A DNA stretch of 7,724 nucleotides from Bacteroidota bacterium (GCA_018267435.1 JAFDYM010000409.1:1-7724); one strand, 5' to 3'. Positions 1 to 7,503 are shown, counted from the stretch's first letter. The notes: generated by a model from the sequence alone, not told the origin. Numbers and translations: made by a program.

Positions 1-158
1 AGCCTTTAACCATAGAGCTGAACTGCAATAACTTTAGCAAAGGGGCTATAAAAGAGGAGCGGGGAAGCGAATATGAGTAGAAATATAGTCATAGATGGCG
101 TACGTCCGTATAATAATACATACACCTCTAACTTAATCCACATTTAATAAACCGAAAT

Positions 159-170
159 TTCCCTAGGGAA
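159..170. promoter_or_regulatory. 12-bp perfect palindrome, possible operator
   Basis: TTCCCTAGGGAA reads the same on both strands. It sits 22 bp upstream of the TTG of the putative promoter of the T9SS cargo gene, a position where an activator or repressor dimer could bind. No regulator can be named from the sequence. A 12-bp perfect palindrome can also arise by chance, so the functional call is weak. Confidence 0.25.
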
Positions 171-192
171 GCAAAAAAGTATAGATTAGCCC

Positions 193-223
193 TTGACAAA
201 AGGCACGCTTCTTGTTAGATTAT
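193..223 (+). promoter_or_regulatory. Putative promoter of the T9SS cargo gene
   Basis: TTGACA at 193-198 is followed by TAGATTAT at 216-223. The TTG-N20-TAnnTTnn arrangement resembles the Bacteroidota -33/-7 promoter (TTG, TAnnTTTG), with the last two bases of the -7 box off consensus. Transcription would begin near 228-230. That leaves a leader of roughly 25 nt before ATG 253 but only a few nucleotides before the alternative TTG start at 235, which favours the ATG. Confidence 0.45.
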
Positions 224-252
224 TGGTGTATTAATTGATAAAACACACTATT

Positions 253-2115
253 ATGTTTGTACGTATACTAACCTTATTATGTTTCATTCCGGCATTGGTT
301 TCTGCCCAGGCACCCGATTATACCTTTTATAACAAAGGTGCAGGCGTATATATTCAGCCAGATGCCTTAGTGCATATACAAGGCACCTTAACCAACGATA
401 ACGGCTCTACCAATGGCCTTATCCAAAACGATGGTGTAATCGAGATTAAGAAGGATATAGAGAATAAAACAAACGCAATTTTCCGCGATGACAACGGTTC
501 AGGCTCAAGCCACAAAGCCGTGCGTTTCGTAGGTAGCGGTAAGCAAGTTATTGCAGGCGATTTCAGCACAGGCAATAACAGCTTCTTCAACCTAATAGTA
601 GATCAGACGTCGGCTACCGATACGGTAGAAATGCGCACTAACGTAAATGTAAAAGGCAGCTTGCTTTTTGGTAGCTCTACTACATCGGGCACTTACACGC
701 CAAACATGTTTTTCCCTTATCAAGGCACCAATGGCTTGCTTAAAACATATGATACCAATGGCGAATACCTACTAAACGTACAAAACAATTTGTTCGATGC
801 TATATGGGGCTATGCAGCACTTGACATGAACGCCCCAGTACCACCATCTACGGCATTTATAATGACCAAGGGTAATAGGGGTAGCAATGCAGGTGGCGTA
901 ACCCGTGCAATAGGCAATGTTACTTCATACGATTTTCCTATAGGTACCGAGCAAAACGGATACAATGCAGTAAGGCTTAACCTTCAAAGCATACCGGCAG
1001 GTGTAAACAGTGTAAAAGCTAAATTTTGCGATAGCACTAGCAGCGTAAGGGGTTATGTAGGTACCATAGCACCACAGTGTATAGGTTGCGGTAGCCAAAC
1101 TGCCGACAACACAGGTTTCAACTACTACTCAGCTAGCAACCCTTGTAACGCACAACCACAGTGGGCAATATTTGAAGAGTCGGGCATATTGGAGCACGGC
1201 TACTGGAGCTTCGACGCTACCAACAACAACCTAGGTGCTTGGAAATATGACATTGAAGTATTCCCTAACTCATACGAACTAGAAGGTACTGGTGAAGATT
1301 CATGGAGGGTACTAAAATACCACGACAACTCGGTAGCGGCTAACCAAGAATTTGGTGTTGACCCATCGGATTTGAACGTAGACTGGGGCGCACAAGTAAT
1401 GAACGTAGAAAACCCTAGCGACTTGTTTACTTACACTAAGTTTGGAAATAACCCACAAGCTTGCTACCAAGGTAACGGTGTACCGGGTGGTGTATATACC
1501 GACTTCTCTCACTTTAGCATGCATACATCAAACAGCAGCAATGCGCTACCTGTGGAGATGATATACCTAAAAGCAGATGCAGTTGACAATAAATTTATAC
1601 AGGTAAGTTGGGCTACTGCAATAGAGATAAACAACAATGGTTTTGAAGTATTGCGCAGTACAGATGGTATAAACTTTACCAAAATAGGTTGGGTAGATGG
1701 CAACGATAACAGCACTGTAGTAAATACCTATACTTACGATGACTACGCTGTAGCACCAAACGTAGTATACTACTACAAACTACGCCAGTTGGATAACGAT
1801 GGCGCTAGCGAAGAAACCTACATAGTACATGCAGCAATAACCAGTGGTGATGTTTTTGTAATAAGCGACCTAATGCCTAACCCTACTAAAGATGTAAGCA
1901 AGTTTACTGTTACTACAAGCACCAAAGGCAGCATAGATGTAAAAGTGTACGACAACATAGGCCGCATAGTGATAGACAATCAATCTTACCAATTAGAGCA
2001 AGGCCAAAACACTATCTATGTTAACGGCGCTAACTTTGCAGCTGGTACTTACAACATCATTATAAGCACAGGCAACGATGTTTACTCTAAAAAGCTAATC
2101 ATCAATCAGCAATAA
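253..2115 (+). CDS. T9SS type A sorting domain-containing secreted protein, function unknown
   Basis: Large exported protein of 620 aa. The N terminus is a Sec signal peptide (Arg, then a hydrophobic core, ending V-S-A-Q-A near residue 20). The long middle part has no domain I can name; it carries a phrase (D-F-P-I-G-T, then G-Y-N-A-V) that recurs in Bacteroidota surface proteins, and several cysteines, including a C-I-G-C-G motif, that could form disulfides. Residues about 432-530, beginning L-P-V-E, resemble the fibronectin-like module common just before sorting domains (W-A-T-A-x-E-x-N-N-x-G-F-E, then Y-Y-Y-K-L-R-Q-x-D). The last 87 residues (534-620) look like a Por secretion tail/type A CTD: P-N-P-T, V-K-V-Y-D-x-x-G, G-T-Y and a final K-K-L-I-I. 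Family knowledge: such tails route a protein through T9SS and are removed when it is anchored to the cell surface or released. An in-frame TTG at 235 would add 6 residues; ATG 253 is preferred because TTG starts are uncommon in this phylum and the promoter lies too close to 235. It is a single-gene unit with its own promoter and terminator. Adhesin, enzyme or matrix protein cannot be distinguished. Confidence 0.9.
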   Translation: MFVRILTLLCFIPALVSAQAPDYTFYNKGAGVYIQPDALVHIQGTLTNDNGSTNGLIQNDGVIEIKKDIENKTNAIFRDDNGSGSSHKAVRFVGSGKQVIAGDFSTGNNSFFNLIVDQTSATDTVEMRTNVNVKGSLLFGSSTTSGTYTPNMFFPYQGTNGLLKTYDTNGEYLLNVQNNLFDAIWGYAALDMNAPVPPSTAFIMTKGNRGSNAGGVTRAIGNVTSYDFPIGTEQNGYNAVRLNLQSIPAGVNSVKAKFCDSTSSVRGYVGTIAPQCIGCGSQTADNTGFNYYSASNPCNAQPQWAIFEESGILEHGYWSFDATNNNLGAWKYDIEVFPNSYELEGTGEDSWRVLKYHDNSVAANQEFGVDPSDLNVDWGAQVMNVENPSDLFTYTKFGNNPQACYQGNGVPGGVYTDFSHFSMHTSNSSNALPVEMIYLKADAVDNKFIQVSWATAIEINNNGFEVLRSTDGINFTKIGWVDGNDNSTVVNTYTYDDYAVAPNVVYYYKLRQLDNDGASEETYIVHAAITSGDVFVISDLMPNPTKDVSKFTVTTSTKGSIDVKVYDNIGRIVIDNQSYQLEQGQNTIYVNGANFAAGTYNIIISTGNDVYSKKLIINQQ

Positions 2116-2140
2116 TCGAACTTAATCAATCAATACACCC

Positions 2141-2171
2141 AAAAGGCTGCTCTTCGGAGTGGCCTTTTTTT
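2141..2171 (+). terminator. Rho-independent terminator after the T9SS cargo gene
   Basis: A 12-bp stem (2141-2152 with 2157-2168) closes on a TTCG loop (2153-2156) and runs into seven T residues (2165-2171). Two stem pairs are G-U wobbles on the plus-strand RNA and would be mismatches on the other strand, so the hairpin acts in the plus direction. The loop is the very stable C(UUCG)G tetraloop. It begins 26 bases after the cargo gene stop and separates that gene from uvrC. Confidence 0.93.
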
Positions 2172-2321
2172 GTTTCTATCTACCCAGTATTTCAGTGAAC
2201 GTCTCTATTATAAATAAGTATACGGGGCAGCCCTTAAAAGGTTACAGCCGTTACAGAAAAAATGCAAGATTTTTTAGTGGTAGAATTTTGTTCCATAAAT
2301 CGCATTAATTTCGGCATAGAG

Positions 2322-4175
2322 ATGAACCTGGAAGAGTTTAAACAATACAGAGATATACTACCCTCGCAGCCCGGCATATATAAGTACAGCAACGAGGAAG
2401 GCGAAGTGATATACGTGGGCAAGGCCAAAGATTTAAAGAAGCGCGTAAGTTCGTACTTCAACAAAACCGACCATAGCCAGCGCATAAGGCGTATGGTATT
2501 CACCATCAAAAAAATAGAGTTTCAAATAGTAGATACAGAACAGGACGCGCTGCTGCTTGAAAACTCGCTGATAAAGCAGATACAGCCCAAGTACAACGTA
2601 ATGTTGAAGGATGACAAAACCTATCCTTACATCTGCATTAAGAAAGAACCTTTTCCCGAGGTATTCTTTACAAGAAAACTAATCAAAGACGGCTCGGAGT
2701 ACCTAGGCCCATATACATCGGTATACAATGCCAAGATTGTGTTGGACCTACTGAAGCAGATATTCCCTATACGTACCTGTTCGTTGGCACTAACCAAAAA
2801 AAACATTGAAGCGGGTAAATTTAAAGTGTGCTTGGAGTATCATATTAAGAATTGCTTAGGTCCATGCCAAGGCTTACAAAGCGAAACGGACTACGACGAA
2901 AGCATAGAGCAGATACGCAACATACTTAAGAGCAACTTCGGCTCGGTTAAGTTTTTTCTGCGCAAAAAGATGAGCGAGTATGCCGAAGCTATGGAGTTTG
3001 AAAAGGCAGAGGAATTCCGTGAAAAGATAGAGATACTTACCCGCTACGAAAGCAAGAGCACCATAGTTAACCCTAAGCTGACCGATACCGATGTGTATGG
3101 CTATACCGAAACAGAGAGCGCTGCCTTCATCAACTTTCTACGTATAGTTAATGGCACCATAGTGCGTACACACGCTACCGAAATAAAGAAGGTACTAGAT
3201 GAAACTAAGGAAGAACTGCTAATGCGTGCCATAGCTGACTATACACTAAGCGAAGATGATGTAGCCAGCGAAATCATTATTCCTTTCGACCTACCAGAGA
3301 TAACCTTTGACGAAATAAAGCTGACCGTACCTGTAATAGGCGACAAGAAAAAACTGCTTGACCTAGCTGTGAAGAACGCGCTATATATGCGCGAAGAAAA
3401 AGTGAAGCAAAGCCTAACGCCAGAGGAGAAGAAGCCAGCGTTCCGCATAATGCGCACGCTTAAAGAAGACCTAAGGCTGAAGGATATACCTAGGCATATT
3501 GAGTGTTTCGATAACTCGAACATACAAGGCACCAACCCGGTAAGTGCTTGCGTGGTATTTCGCGATGCCAAACCTAGCAAAAAAGACTACCGCATATTCA
3601 ACGTAAAAACTGTAGAAGGTCCGAACGACTTTGCTACTATGGAAGAGGTGATATACCGCCGCTACAAGCGTATGCTCGATGAAGCCGAACCGCTACCGCA
3701 ACTGATAATAGTGGACGGTGGCAAGGGCCAGCTAAGTAGCGCCGTAATAAGCCTAAAGAAGCTCGACCTGTATGGCAAAGTGCCTATTGTGGGTATAGCC
3801 AAACGCCTAGAGGAGATATACTACCCTGAGGATTCTCTACCCTTATACATCAATAAAAAATCGGAGAGCCTGCGCCTGATACAACATATGCGCGACGAGG
3901 CGCACCGCTTTGGTATAACGCGCCACCGCGCACGCCGCAGCAAGAACAGCATAACTAGTCAGCTAACCGAAATAAAAGGCGTAGGCGAAAAAACTTTCGA
4001 GCTGCTGATGAAGAAGTATAAAAGCGTGAAGAAGATAAAAGAAGTACCGCTTGATGAACTAAGCGAATTAATAGGCATAGCCAAGGCGAAGATAGTGGTA
4101 GACCATTTTAATGGCACCGCAAATACAGATGCTGAAGGCACAAATGATTCTACAGAACCTACACCTGAAAGTTAA
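2322..4175 (+). CDS. uvrC: UvrABC system protein C, excision nuclease subunit
   Basis: Cytoplasmic nucleotide excision repair protein that joins the UvrB-DNA complex and cuts the damaged strand on both sides of the lesion. Visible domains (617-aa form): GIY-YIG nuclease at about 14-95 with G18-I19-Y20, Y31-V32-G33, R41, E80 and N92; four cysteines C153, C170, C178 and C182 in the family position that binds a metal or Fe-S cluster; UVR (UvrB-binding) helices about 206-241; RNase H-like second nuclease with D397 (C-F-D-N-S), D465 (V-D-G-G-K-G-Q) and H528 (R-D-E-A-H); and tandem helix-hairpin-helix DNA-binding motifs about 546-596 (I-K-G-V-G, I-G-I-A). All expected catalytic residues are present, so it should be active. 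Length matches E. coli UvrC (610 aa). An in-frame ATG at 2262 would add 20 residues; ATG 2322 is chosen because it places the GIY motif at the usual distance from the N terminus, although 2262 has the A-rich upstream sequence typical of the phylum. The polar, Thr/Glu-rich last 20 residues look dispensable. It is monocistronic here. Confidence 0.97.
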   Translation: MNLEEFKQYRDILPSQPGIYKYSNEEGEVIYVGKAKDLKKRVSSYFNKTDHSQRIRRMVFTIKKIEFQIVDTEQDALLLENSLIKQIQPKYNVMLKDDKTYPYICIKKEPFPEVFFTRKLIKDGSEYLGPYTSVYNAKIVLDLLKQIFPIRTCSLALTKKNIEAGKFKVCLEYHIKNCLGPCQGLQSETDYDESIEQIRNILKSNFGSVKFFLRKKMSEYAEAMEFEKAEEFREKIEILTRYESKSTIVNPKLTDTDVYGYTETESAAFINFLRIVNGTIVRTHATEIKKVLDETKEELLMRAIADYTLSEDDVASEIIIPFDLPEITFDEIKLTVPVIGDKKKLLDLAVKNALYMREEKVKQSLTPEEKKPAFRIMRTLKEDLRLKDIPRHIECFDNSNIQGTNPVSACVVFRDAKPSKKDYRIFNVKTVEGPNDFATMEEVIYRRYKRMLDEAEPLPQLIIVDGGKGQLSSAVISLKKLDLYGKVPIVGIAKRLEEIYYPEDSLPLYINKKSESLRLIQHMRDEAHRFGITRHRARRSKNSITSQLTEIKGVGEKTFELLMKKYKSVKKIKEVPLDELSELIGIAKAKIVVDHFNGTANTDAEGTNDSTEPTPES

Positions 4176-4621
4176 TACAGATACAAGGCATCGTAAGAAT
4201 GTTCAACGGTGTAGTTTGTAACTGTGTTAATCTGATCAAGCACATCAATGGGATATTTCTTGCCGCACGACTTACAATAATCAGTCTTAAACCTTACGTC
4301 AGACAGATACATGAAGGGGCTAGGCTGGTTGCTGTAATAAAAACTATACCGCATAGAATCCATTACAAAGGTGGTGAACATCATGCCGCTACCCCTACTA
4401 TCAGTAAAGCTTGATAAATCAGTATAAACAAGACTATCTACCAACTCATTTGTATTGGCATTGTAAGCCATTACCCTTACACCGCTATCGGCACCATTAG
4501 GGTAATTATACAAATACACCTGCATAAAGCCCCGCTTATTCTTACACTCCAAGCCACACTCGCAGCTTGCCAAGCCAAGTACCAGTATCAATAAAAAACC
4601 AAGCAAAGTATTTCTTTCCAT
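4172..4621 (-). CDS. Putative lipoprotein, Cys-rich, function unknown
   Basis: Small exported protein of 149 aa that I do not recognise. The N terminus has the form of a lipoprotein signal: M-E-R-N, a hydrophobic stretch at residues 5-18, then the lipobox L-A-S-C with C20 as the probable lipidated residue. The mature part has four further cysteines, C22 and C26 close to the anchor and C116 and C119 as a C-K-S-C pair, which suggests disulfides or a metal site. The rest is rich in Tyr, Ser and Asp and has few long hydrophobic or helical stretches, suggesting a small beta-rich domain. It should sit in the inner or outer membrane facing the periplasm or cell surface; the +2 residue is Glu, but sorting rules differ in Bacteroidota. 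The gene is downstream of gldMN on the same strand, with a terminator between, so it is probably transcribed separately. Its stop codon overlaps that of convergent uvrC. It reads as a real gene because of the coherent signal peptide and the lack of any competing frame. Confidence 0.78.
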   Translation of the reverse strand: MERNTLLGFLLILVLGLASCECGLECKNKRGFMQVYLYNYPNGADSGVRVMAYNANTNELVDSLVYTDLSSFTDSRGSGMMFTTFVMDSMRYSFYYSNQPSPFMYLSDVRFKTDYCKSCGKKYPIDVLDQINTVTNYTVEHSYDALYLY

Positions 4622-4644
4622 AGTCCTATTCTACTGCAAGATAT

Positions 4645-4684
4645 ATAAAATAATAAAGGCGGAGGCCATTACAGCCCCCACCTT
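4645..4684 (-). terminator. Rho-independent terminator of the gldMN unit
   Basis: Read on the minus strand, an 11-bp stem (4684-4674 with 4666-4656) with a 7-nt loop (4673-4667) is followed by a T-rich tail, TTATTATTTT, from 4655 to about 4645. Two stem pairs are G-U wobbles on the minus-strand RNA but would be A-C mismatches on the plus strand, so the hairpin is oriented to end transcription coming from gldN. It begins about 55 nt after the gldN stop and lies upstream of the lipoprotein gene. Confidence 0.8.
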
Positions 4685-4739
4685 CTTGGTTAGCACAATG
4701 CAGTATGAAAATCGTTTCTACATTATAAGATGCAGCACT

Positions 4740-5564
4740 TTAATAATTCCATAAATCATGTTCCTTTTCGAACAATTCTTGTTTTATGCGGTCGGCTTCC
4801 AGTAGCGCATCTACCCCTGTAGCGTACTCCTGTATGTTGCGGTCGTAAACATTGCTCTCCTTGTAAATAGTGCTGCCGAACTTGCGCATTACAAAAAGGT
4901 CGTCCCAGCTATAATGCTGGCTATCGTTCTGCGGATTTGGCACTTCATTCTTGGCAAATAGCGTTCGCAAATTCTCATACGGCACCCAGTACATCACCAT
5001 ATCGCCAATGTAATTACCAGCCGCATCGCGGTACTCCATTACAGGTGCTAGGGCTATAATGCGCACCTGCATGGTACTATTCTTCGTATCGAAATACCAC
5101 ACCTCTTTCACCTTGTACTTCACTATCTTTCCATAGTCAAGGTGCTGCGCCACTTCTACTTCCACTTCGGTTAGCGATAAAGGGTCAACCTGTATCACTG
5201 TATCTATGCGCTCGCCTATATCCTTCACCTTGTCAGTATCCATTATACTTCTAAACTGGTCGGCATACTCTACGGCTGGGTCGTATACCGTTACCTCACC
5301 TTTCTTCGCTGCTTCATGTATCAGTTGCGCCAAGGGCTTCTGCGGATAGGCCAATGGTAAGTTCATTTTTTGGTTTACGTCTATTACACGCCATATCATC
5401 TTGCTCCACATTACATCGGCCTCGCGTACATACTCAAATGGTATAGGCTGCGCCTGTGCCCTATCGCGCTGCTGCCAGGGTAGTTGTTGCGGTTCGTCTT
5501 GCGCTATTGCTTGTACGTTTATACTTATAGCTGTTGCGGCAATTATGGTTTTCAGTTTTATCAT
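4740..5564 (-). CDS. gldN: Gliding motility / T9SS ring protein GldN (PorN family)
   Basis: Core component of the type IX secretion system. GldN/PorN works in the periplasm, forming the ring with the lipoprotein GldK/PorK under the outer membrane and contacting the periplasmic end of GldM. The 274-aa product starts with a Sec signal peptide (M-I-K-L-K, hydrophobic to residue 18, cleavage likely after A-I-A at 21), followed by a Gln/Pro-rich linker and then the family signature Y-V-R-E-A-D-V-M-W-S-K, with I-W-R-V-I-D shortly after (about 46-64). Further family-like stretches are V-K-Y/V-K-E-V-W-Y-F-D near the middle and the aromatic Y-W-V-P-Y-E-N-L-R segment. It is somewhat shorter than Flavobacterium GldN, as I recall that protein. 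It follows gldM by 63 nt and is likely co-transcribed; a hairpin lies in that gap and a terminator follows the gene. Some species carry a paralogue, gldO; with gldM next door, gldN is the better name. Confidence 0.94.
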   Translation of the reverse strand: MIKLKTIIAATAISINVQAIAQDEPQQLPWQQRDRAQAQPIPFEYVREADVMWSKMIWRVIDVNQKMNLPLAYPQKPLAQLIHEAAKKGEVTVYDPAVEYADQFRSIMDTDKVKDIGERIDTVIQVDPLSLTEVEVEVAQHLDYGKIVKYKVKEVWYFDTKNSTMQVRIIALAPVMEYRDAAGNYIGDMVMYWVPYENLRTLFAKNEVPNPQNDSQHYSWDDLFVMRKFGSTIYKESNVYDRNIQEYATGVDALLEADRIKQELFEKEHDLWNY

Positions 5565-5582
5565 AGCTTTCGTTTATAGTAC

Positions 5583-5615
5583 AATGCCGCGTTACCTATA
5601 AAGTAACACGGCATT
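5583..5615 (-). promoter_or_regulatory. Intercistronic stem-loop between gldM and gldN
   Basis: Inverted repeat of 13 bp (5583-5595 with 5603-5615) with a 7-nt loop (5596-5602). One position pairs only as G-U on the minus-strand RNA and would be a C-A mismatch on the plus strand, so the structure belongs to the gldMN transcript. There is no T run after it, so it is not an obvious terminator. It begins 12 nt after the gldM stop and ends 18 nt before the gldN start. Possible roles are mRNA 3'-end protection or processing, partial attenuation, or control of gldN translation; which applies cannot be read from the sequence. Confidence 0.65.
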
Positions 5616-5627
5616 ACATATTTTATA

Positions 5628-7250
5628 TTACATTATTTCGAATGCTATTGCGTCAATCTTTTGGGTTTTGCCATCAGGGCCGCGCACTATTATGTTATCT
5701 ATAAAAATGCCATCGCCAGCCACTACCCGGCTTATTAAGTCCTTCGCCTTACCGCTGAACAATGCGCCCTGCACAGCGTACGGCGGCGTAACAGATGCGT
5801 CCTTTTTAGAGCGATAAATAACATCATAGCTTACAACCGTGAAACGCACATCGGCTACAAAGTCATTCAGCACAGGCACTACACCTCTAGTGCTTTTCAT
5901 CTTAGCTACTGTAATGCGACCTGTGCCATACACCCCGTCTAAAGTACTTGCAGGGCGCGGTATGCGCTTAACCCTAAACTGCTGCTCGCCCATTACCGTT
6001 TCTTTGCCATTCACCTTTGCCTTTACGGTTACTTTGGCTATGCCAGGCTGTTCTACTTTTACAGTGTATGTGCCATCGGCTTTGCGGTTAAGTGCGCCTG
6101 CGCTTATGGTAGCGCTTACATCGCTTTGTGCCACACCCGGCACGCTTATGTTTACAGGGTTATCCAATCCTATGTACAACACATTCATCAGTTGCGGCGA
6201 TACCACAGCACTCTTTTGGGCTACTTGATACTCGCCCTCGAAAGGATAGAACTTATAGCTACCACTGCTGCTCTTTACTCGTACTACGCCTGTATATTTT
6301 TTATTGCCTGTGGCACTACCGCTTAGCGCCAACTTACCCATACCGTCTTTGTTCTCAACCTTCACTGCATTGGTCAATGGCAGGGCATCGCTCTTTGATT
6401 CTATTACCTCAAAGCTCTTACCATTCCGTTTTATTGCTGACGTAAAACTGCCAACAAACACCTCGGGGACAAGGGTAGAACTACTAGCCGCTACCATTAC
6501 ATCGGCATTGTATTGCTCGCCTTGTAGTATGTAGTTACTAGGTGAAATTATCTTGGCCTCCATTACATCTACCACCTCCACATTCTCGCCATTTATACCG
6601 CCGTACAAGCGCTCTACTATATGCCCTTCGGCTGCCAGCACATCGCTTTGGTACTTGCTTAACAAGGTAACCGCCGCCACCGTAGGCACGCTATTGAATT
6701 TGGCATGCTCCCACGTAATGCCCGCCTCTTTAGGCTCTTCTATCTTCAATGCCAATGTAGGCTCTATCGCTTTGCGCTCTCGCTCGCTTAGTACAGCCAA
6801 CATCTTATTGCGTGTGTCGAGTATCTGTTGCTTTAGCAACTTACCGTTGGCGGCATTATTCTCTACCATTATGTGCGTTGGCACGTTCACATCATCATCG
6901 CGTTTTATCTTGCCAGTCTCTTCATCTATACCGCCGCTCTCGGCTATCATCTGCTGTTTGTACTTTTCTATCAAGTCGTTTAACTGCTTGCTAAGCGCAC
7001 GCACTTGCTGGCTCTTCTCATACGCCTCTTGCGCACGTTTTGGGTCGATGTTGTATTGCTTGTTTAGCTTGGCATACAGCGCCTCGTTGCTTTGCTTTTG
7101 ACTGTTGTTAGAAAGGTCGATACCATCGTTTACAGTCTTGAAGGCATTCAACACCTCGCTCGATACATTGAGGGCAAGGATAGCGGTAAGCACTAGGTAA
7201 AGCATGTTGATCATCTTCTGCCTAGGGGTCATTTTTGAGTTAGCGGCCAT
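5628..7250 (-). CDS. gldM: T9SS motor / gliding motility protein GldM (PorM family)
   Basis: GldM is the inner-membrane-anchored, periplasm-spanning shaft of the T9SS. With GldL it forms a proton-driven rotary motor and transmits the motion to the GldKN ring at the outer membrane. The 540-aa product opens with the family's conserved N terminus (K-M-T-P-R-Q-K-M-I-N-M-L-Y-L-V-L), with one transmembrane helix at about 14-33 and no cleaved signal peptide. R10 matches the conserved arginine just before the helix that is thought to interact with GldL glutamates. Residues about 35-215 are helical and charged (periplasmic D1), followed by three beta-rich domains to the C terminus, as in PorM/GldM structures; boundaries are approximate. 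Length is slightly above the roughly 515 aa usual for the family. It is the first gene of the gldM-gldN unit. No gldL is found upstream: the next gene is a divergent oxidase 258 bp away, so the usual gldKLMN order is interrupted. No good promoter match was found upstream of it. Confidence 0.96.
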   Translation of the reverse strand: MAANSKMTPRQKMINMLYLVLTAILALNVSSEVLNAFKTVNDGIDLSNNSQKQSNEALYAKLNKQYNIDPKRAQEAYEKSQQVRALSKQLNDLIEKYKQQMIAESGGIDEETGKIKRDDDVNVPTHIMVENNAANGKLLKQQILDTRNKMLAVLSERERKAIEPTLALKIEEPKEAGITWEHAKFNSVPTVAAVTLLSKYQSDVLAAEGHIVERLYGGINGENVEVVDVMEAKIISPSNYILQGEQYNADVMVAASSSTLVPEVFVGSFTSAIKRNGKSFEVIESKSDALPLTNAVKVENKDGMGKLALSGSATGNKKYTGVVRVKSSSGSYKFYPFEGEYQVAQKSAVVSPQLMNVLYIGLDNPVNISVPGVAQSDVSATISAGALNRKADGTYTVKVEQPGIAKVTVKAKVNGKETVMGEQQFRVKRIPRPASTLDGVYGTGRITVAKMKSTRGVVPVLNDFVADVRFTVVSYDVIYRSKKDASVTPPYAVQGALFSGKAKDLISRVVAGDGIFIDNIIVRGPDGKTQKIDAIAFEIM

Positions 7251-7449
7251 GTGTATAGTTTAGGATGAATAATTGGTAATTATCATTTCAACGATGGCGC
7301 ATTTGCTAAAATTGTGGGCTCGTAACATTTCTAAAATAAAGTTGCTACGGCAAAATATCGGCGGTAGCGGCGGCGTTCTAATTAGTTAAGCCCAATAATA
7401 GAGCACTGATTTATTATGGTTTTTATGATGGCATTATGCTTGTAGGCTG

Positions 7450-7478
7450 TGTATAGAATTGCGCCGTCTACCTATACA
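7450..7478. promoter_or_regulatory. Inverted repeat in the divergent gldM / oxidase intergenic region
   Basis: TGTATAG (7450-7456) and CTATACA (7472-7478) form a 7-bp inverted repeat whose half-site centres are 22 bp apart, about two helical turns. That geometry suits a dimeric regulator. It lies 31-59 bp upstream of the oxidase start and about 200 bp from gldM. The rest of the 258-bp intergenic region shows no clear gene, and no regulator can be named. Confidence 0.25.
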
Positions 7479-7495
7479 GTTTATGCAATTTGGTG

Positions 7496-7503
7496 TACGT
7501 TTG
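7496..7503 (+). promoter_or_regulatory. Perfect TAnnTTTG (-7 box) before the oxidase gene
   Basis: TACGTTTG matches the Bacteroidota -7 consensus exactly and ends 5 bases before the ATG at 7509. No TTG is present at the usual -33 distance. If used, transcription would start at or almost at the start codon, giving a leaderless or near-leaderless message. A chance match is possible. Confidence 0.3.

Noticed and set aside
73..147. Short open frame of 24 codons upstream of the T9SS cargo gene, with a purine-rich stretch before its ATG.
   Set aside because: Very short, low-complexity composition, no recognisable motif, and the purine-rich stretch is about 13 nt away in a phylum that makes little use of Shine-Dalgarno pairing.
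252..259. TATGTTTG, a match to the TAnnTTTG promoter box.
   Set aside because: It overlaps the chosen start codon and signal peptide, and no later in-frame start would leave a secreted protein, so it is unlikely to be this gene's promoter.
3239..3580. 113-codon open frame on the minus strand inside uvrC.
   Set aside because: Antisense shadow of uvrC with Ser/Phe/Leu-rich sequence; uvrC motifs are continuous through it.
5839..6445. Several overlapping plus-strand open frames opposite the C-terminal half of gldM.
   Set aside because: Mutually overlapping, no family resemblance, and fully explained by the gldM reading frame.
6553..7101. 182-codon open frame on the plus strand opposite the N-terminal half of gldM.
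   Set aside because: Its product is Ser/Leu/Cys-rich with no domain, as expected for a frame antisense to a real coding gene; gldM is a certain family match over the whole stretch.
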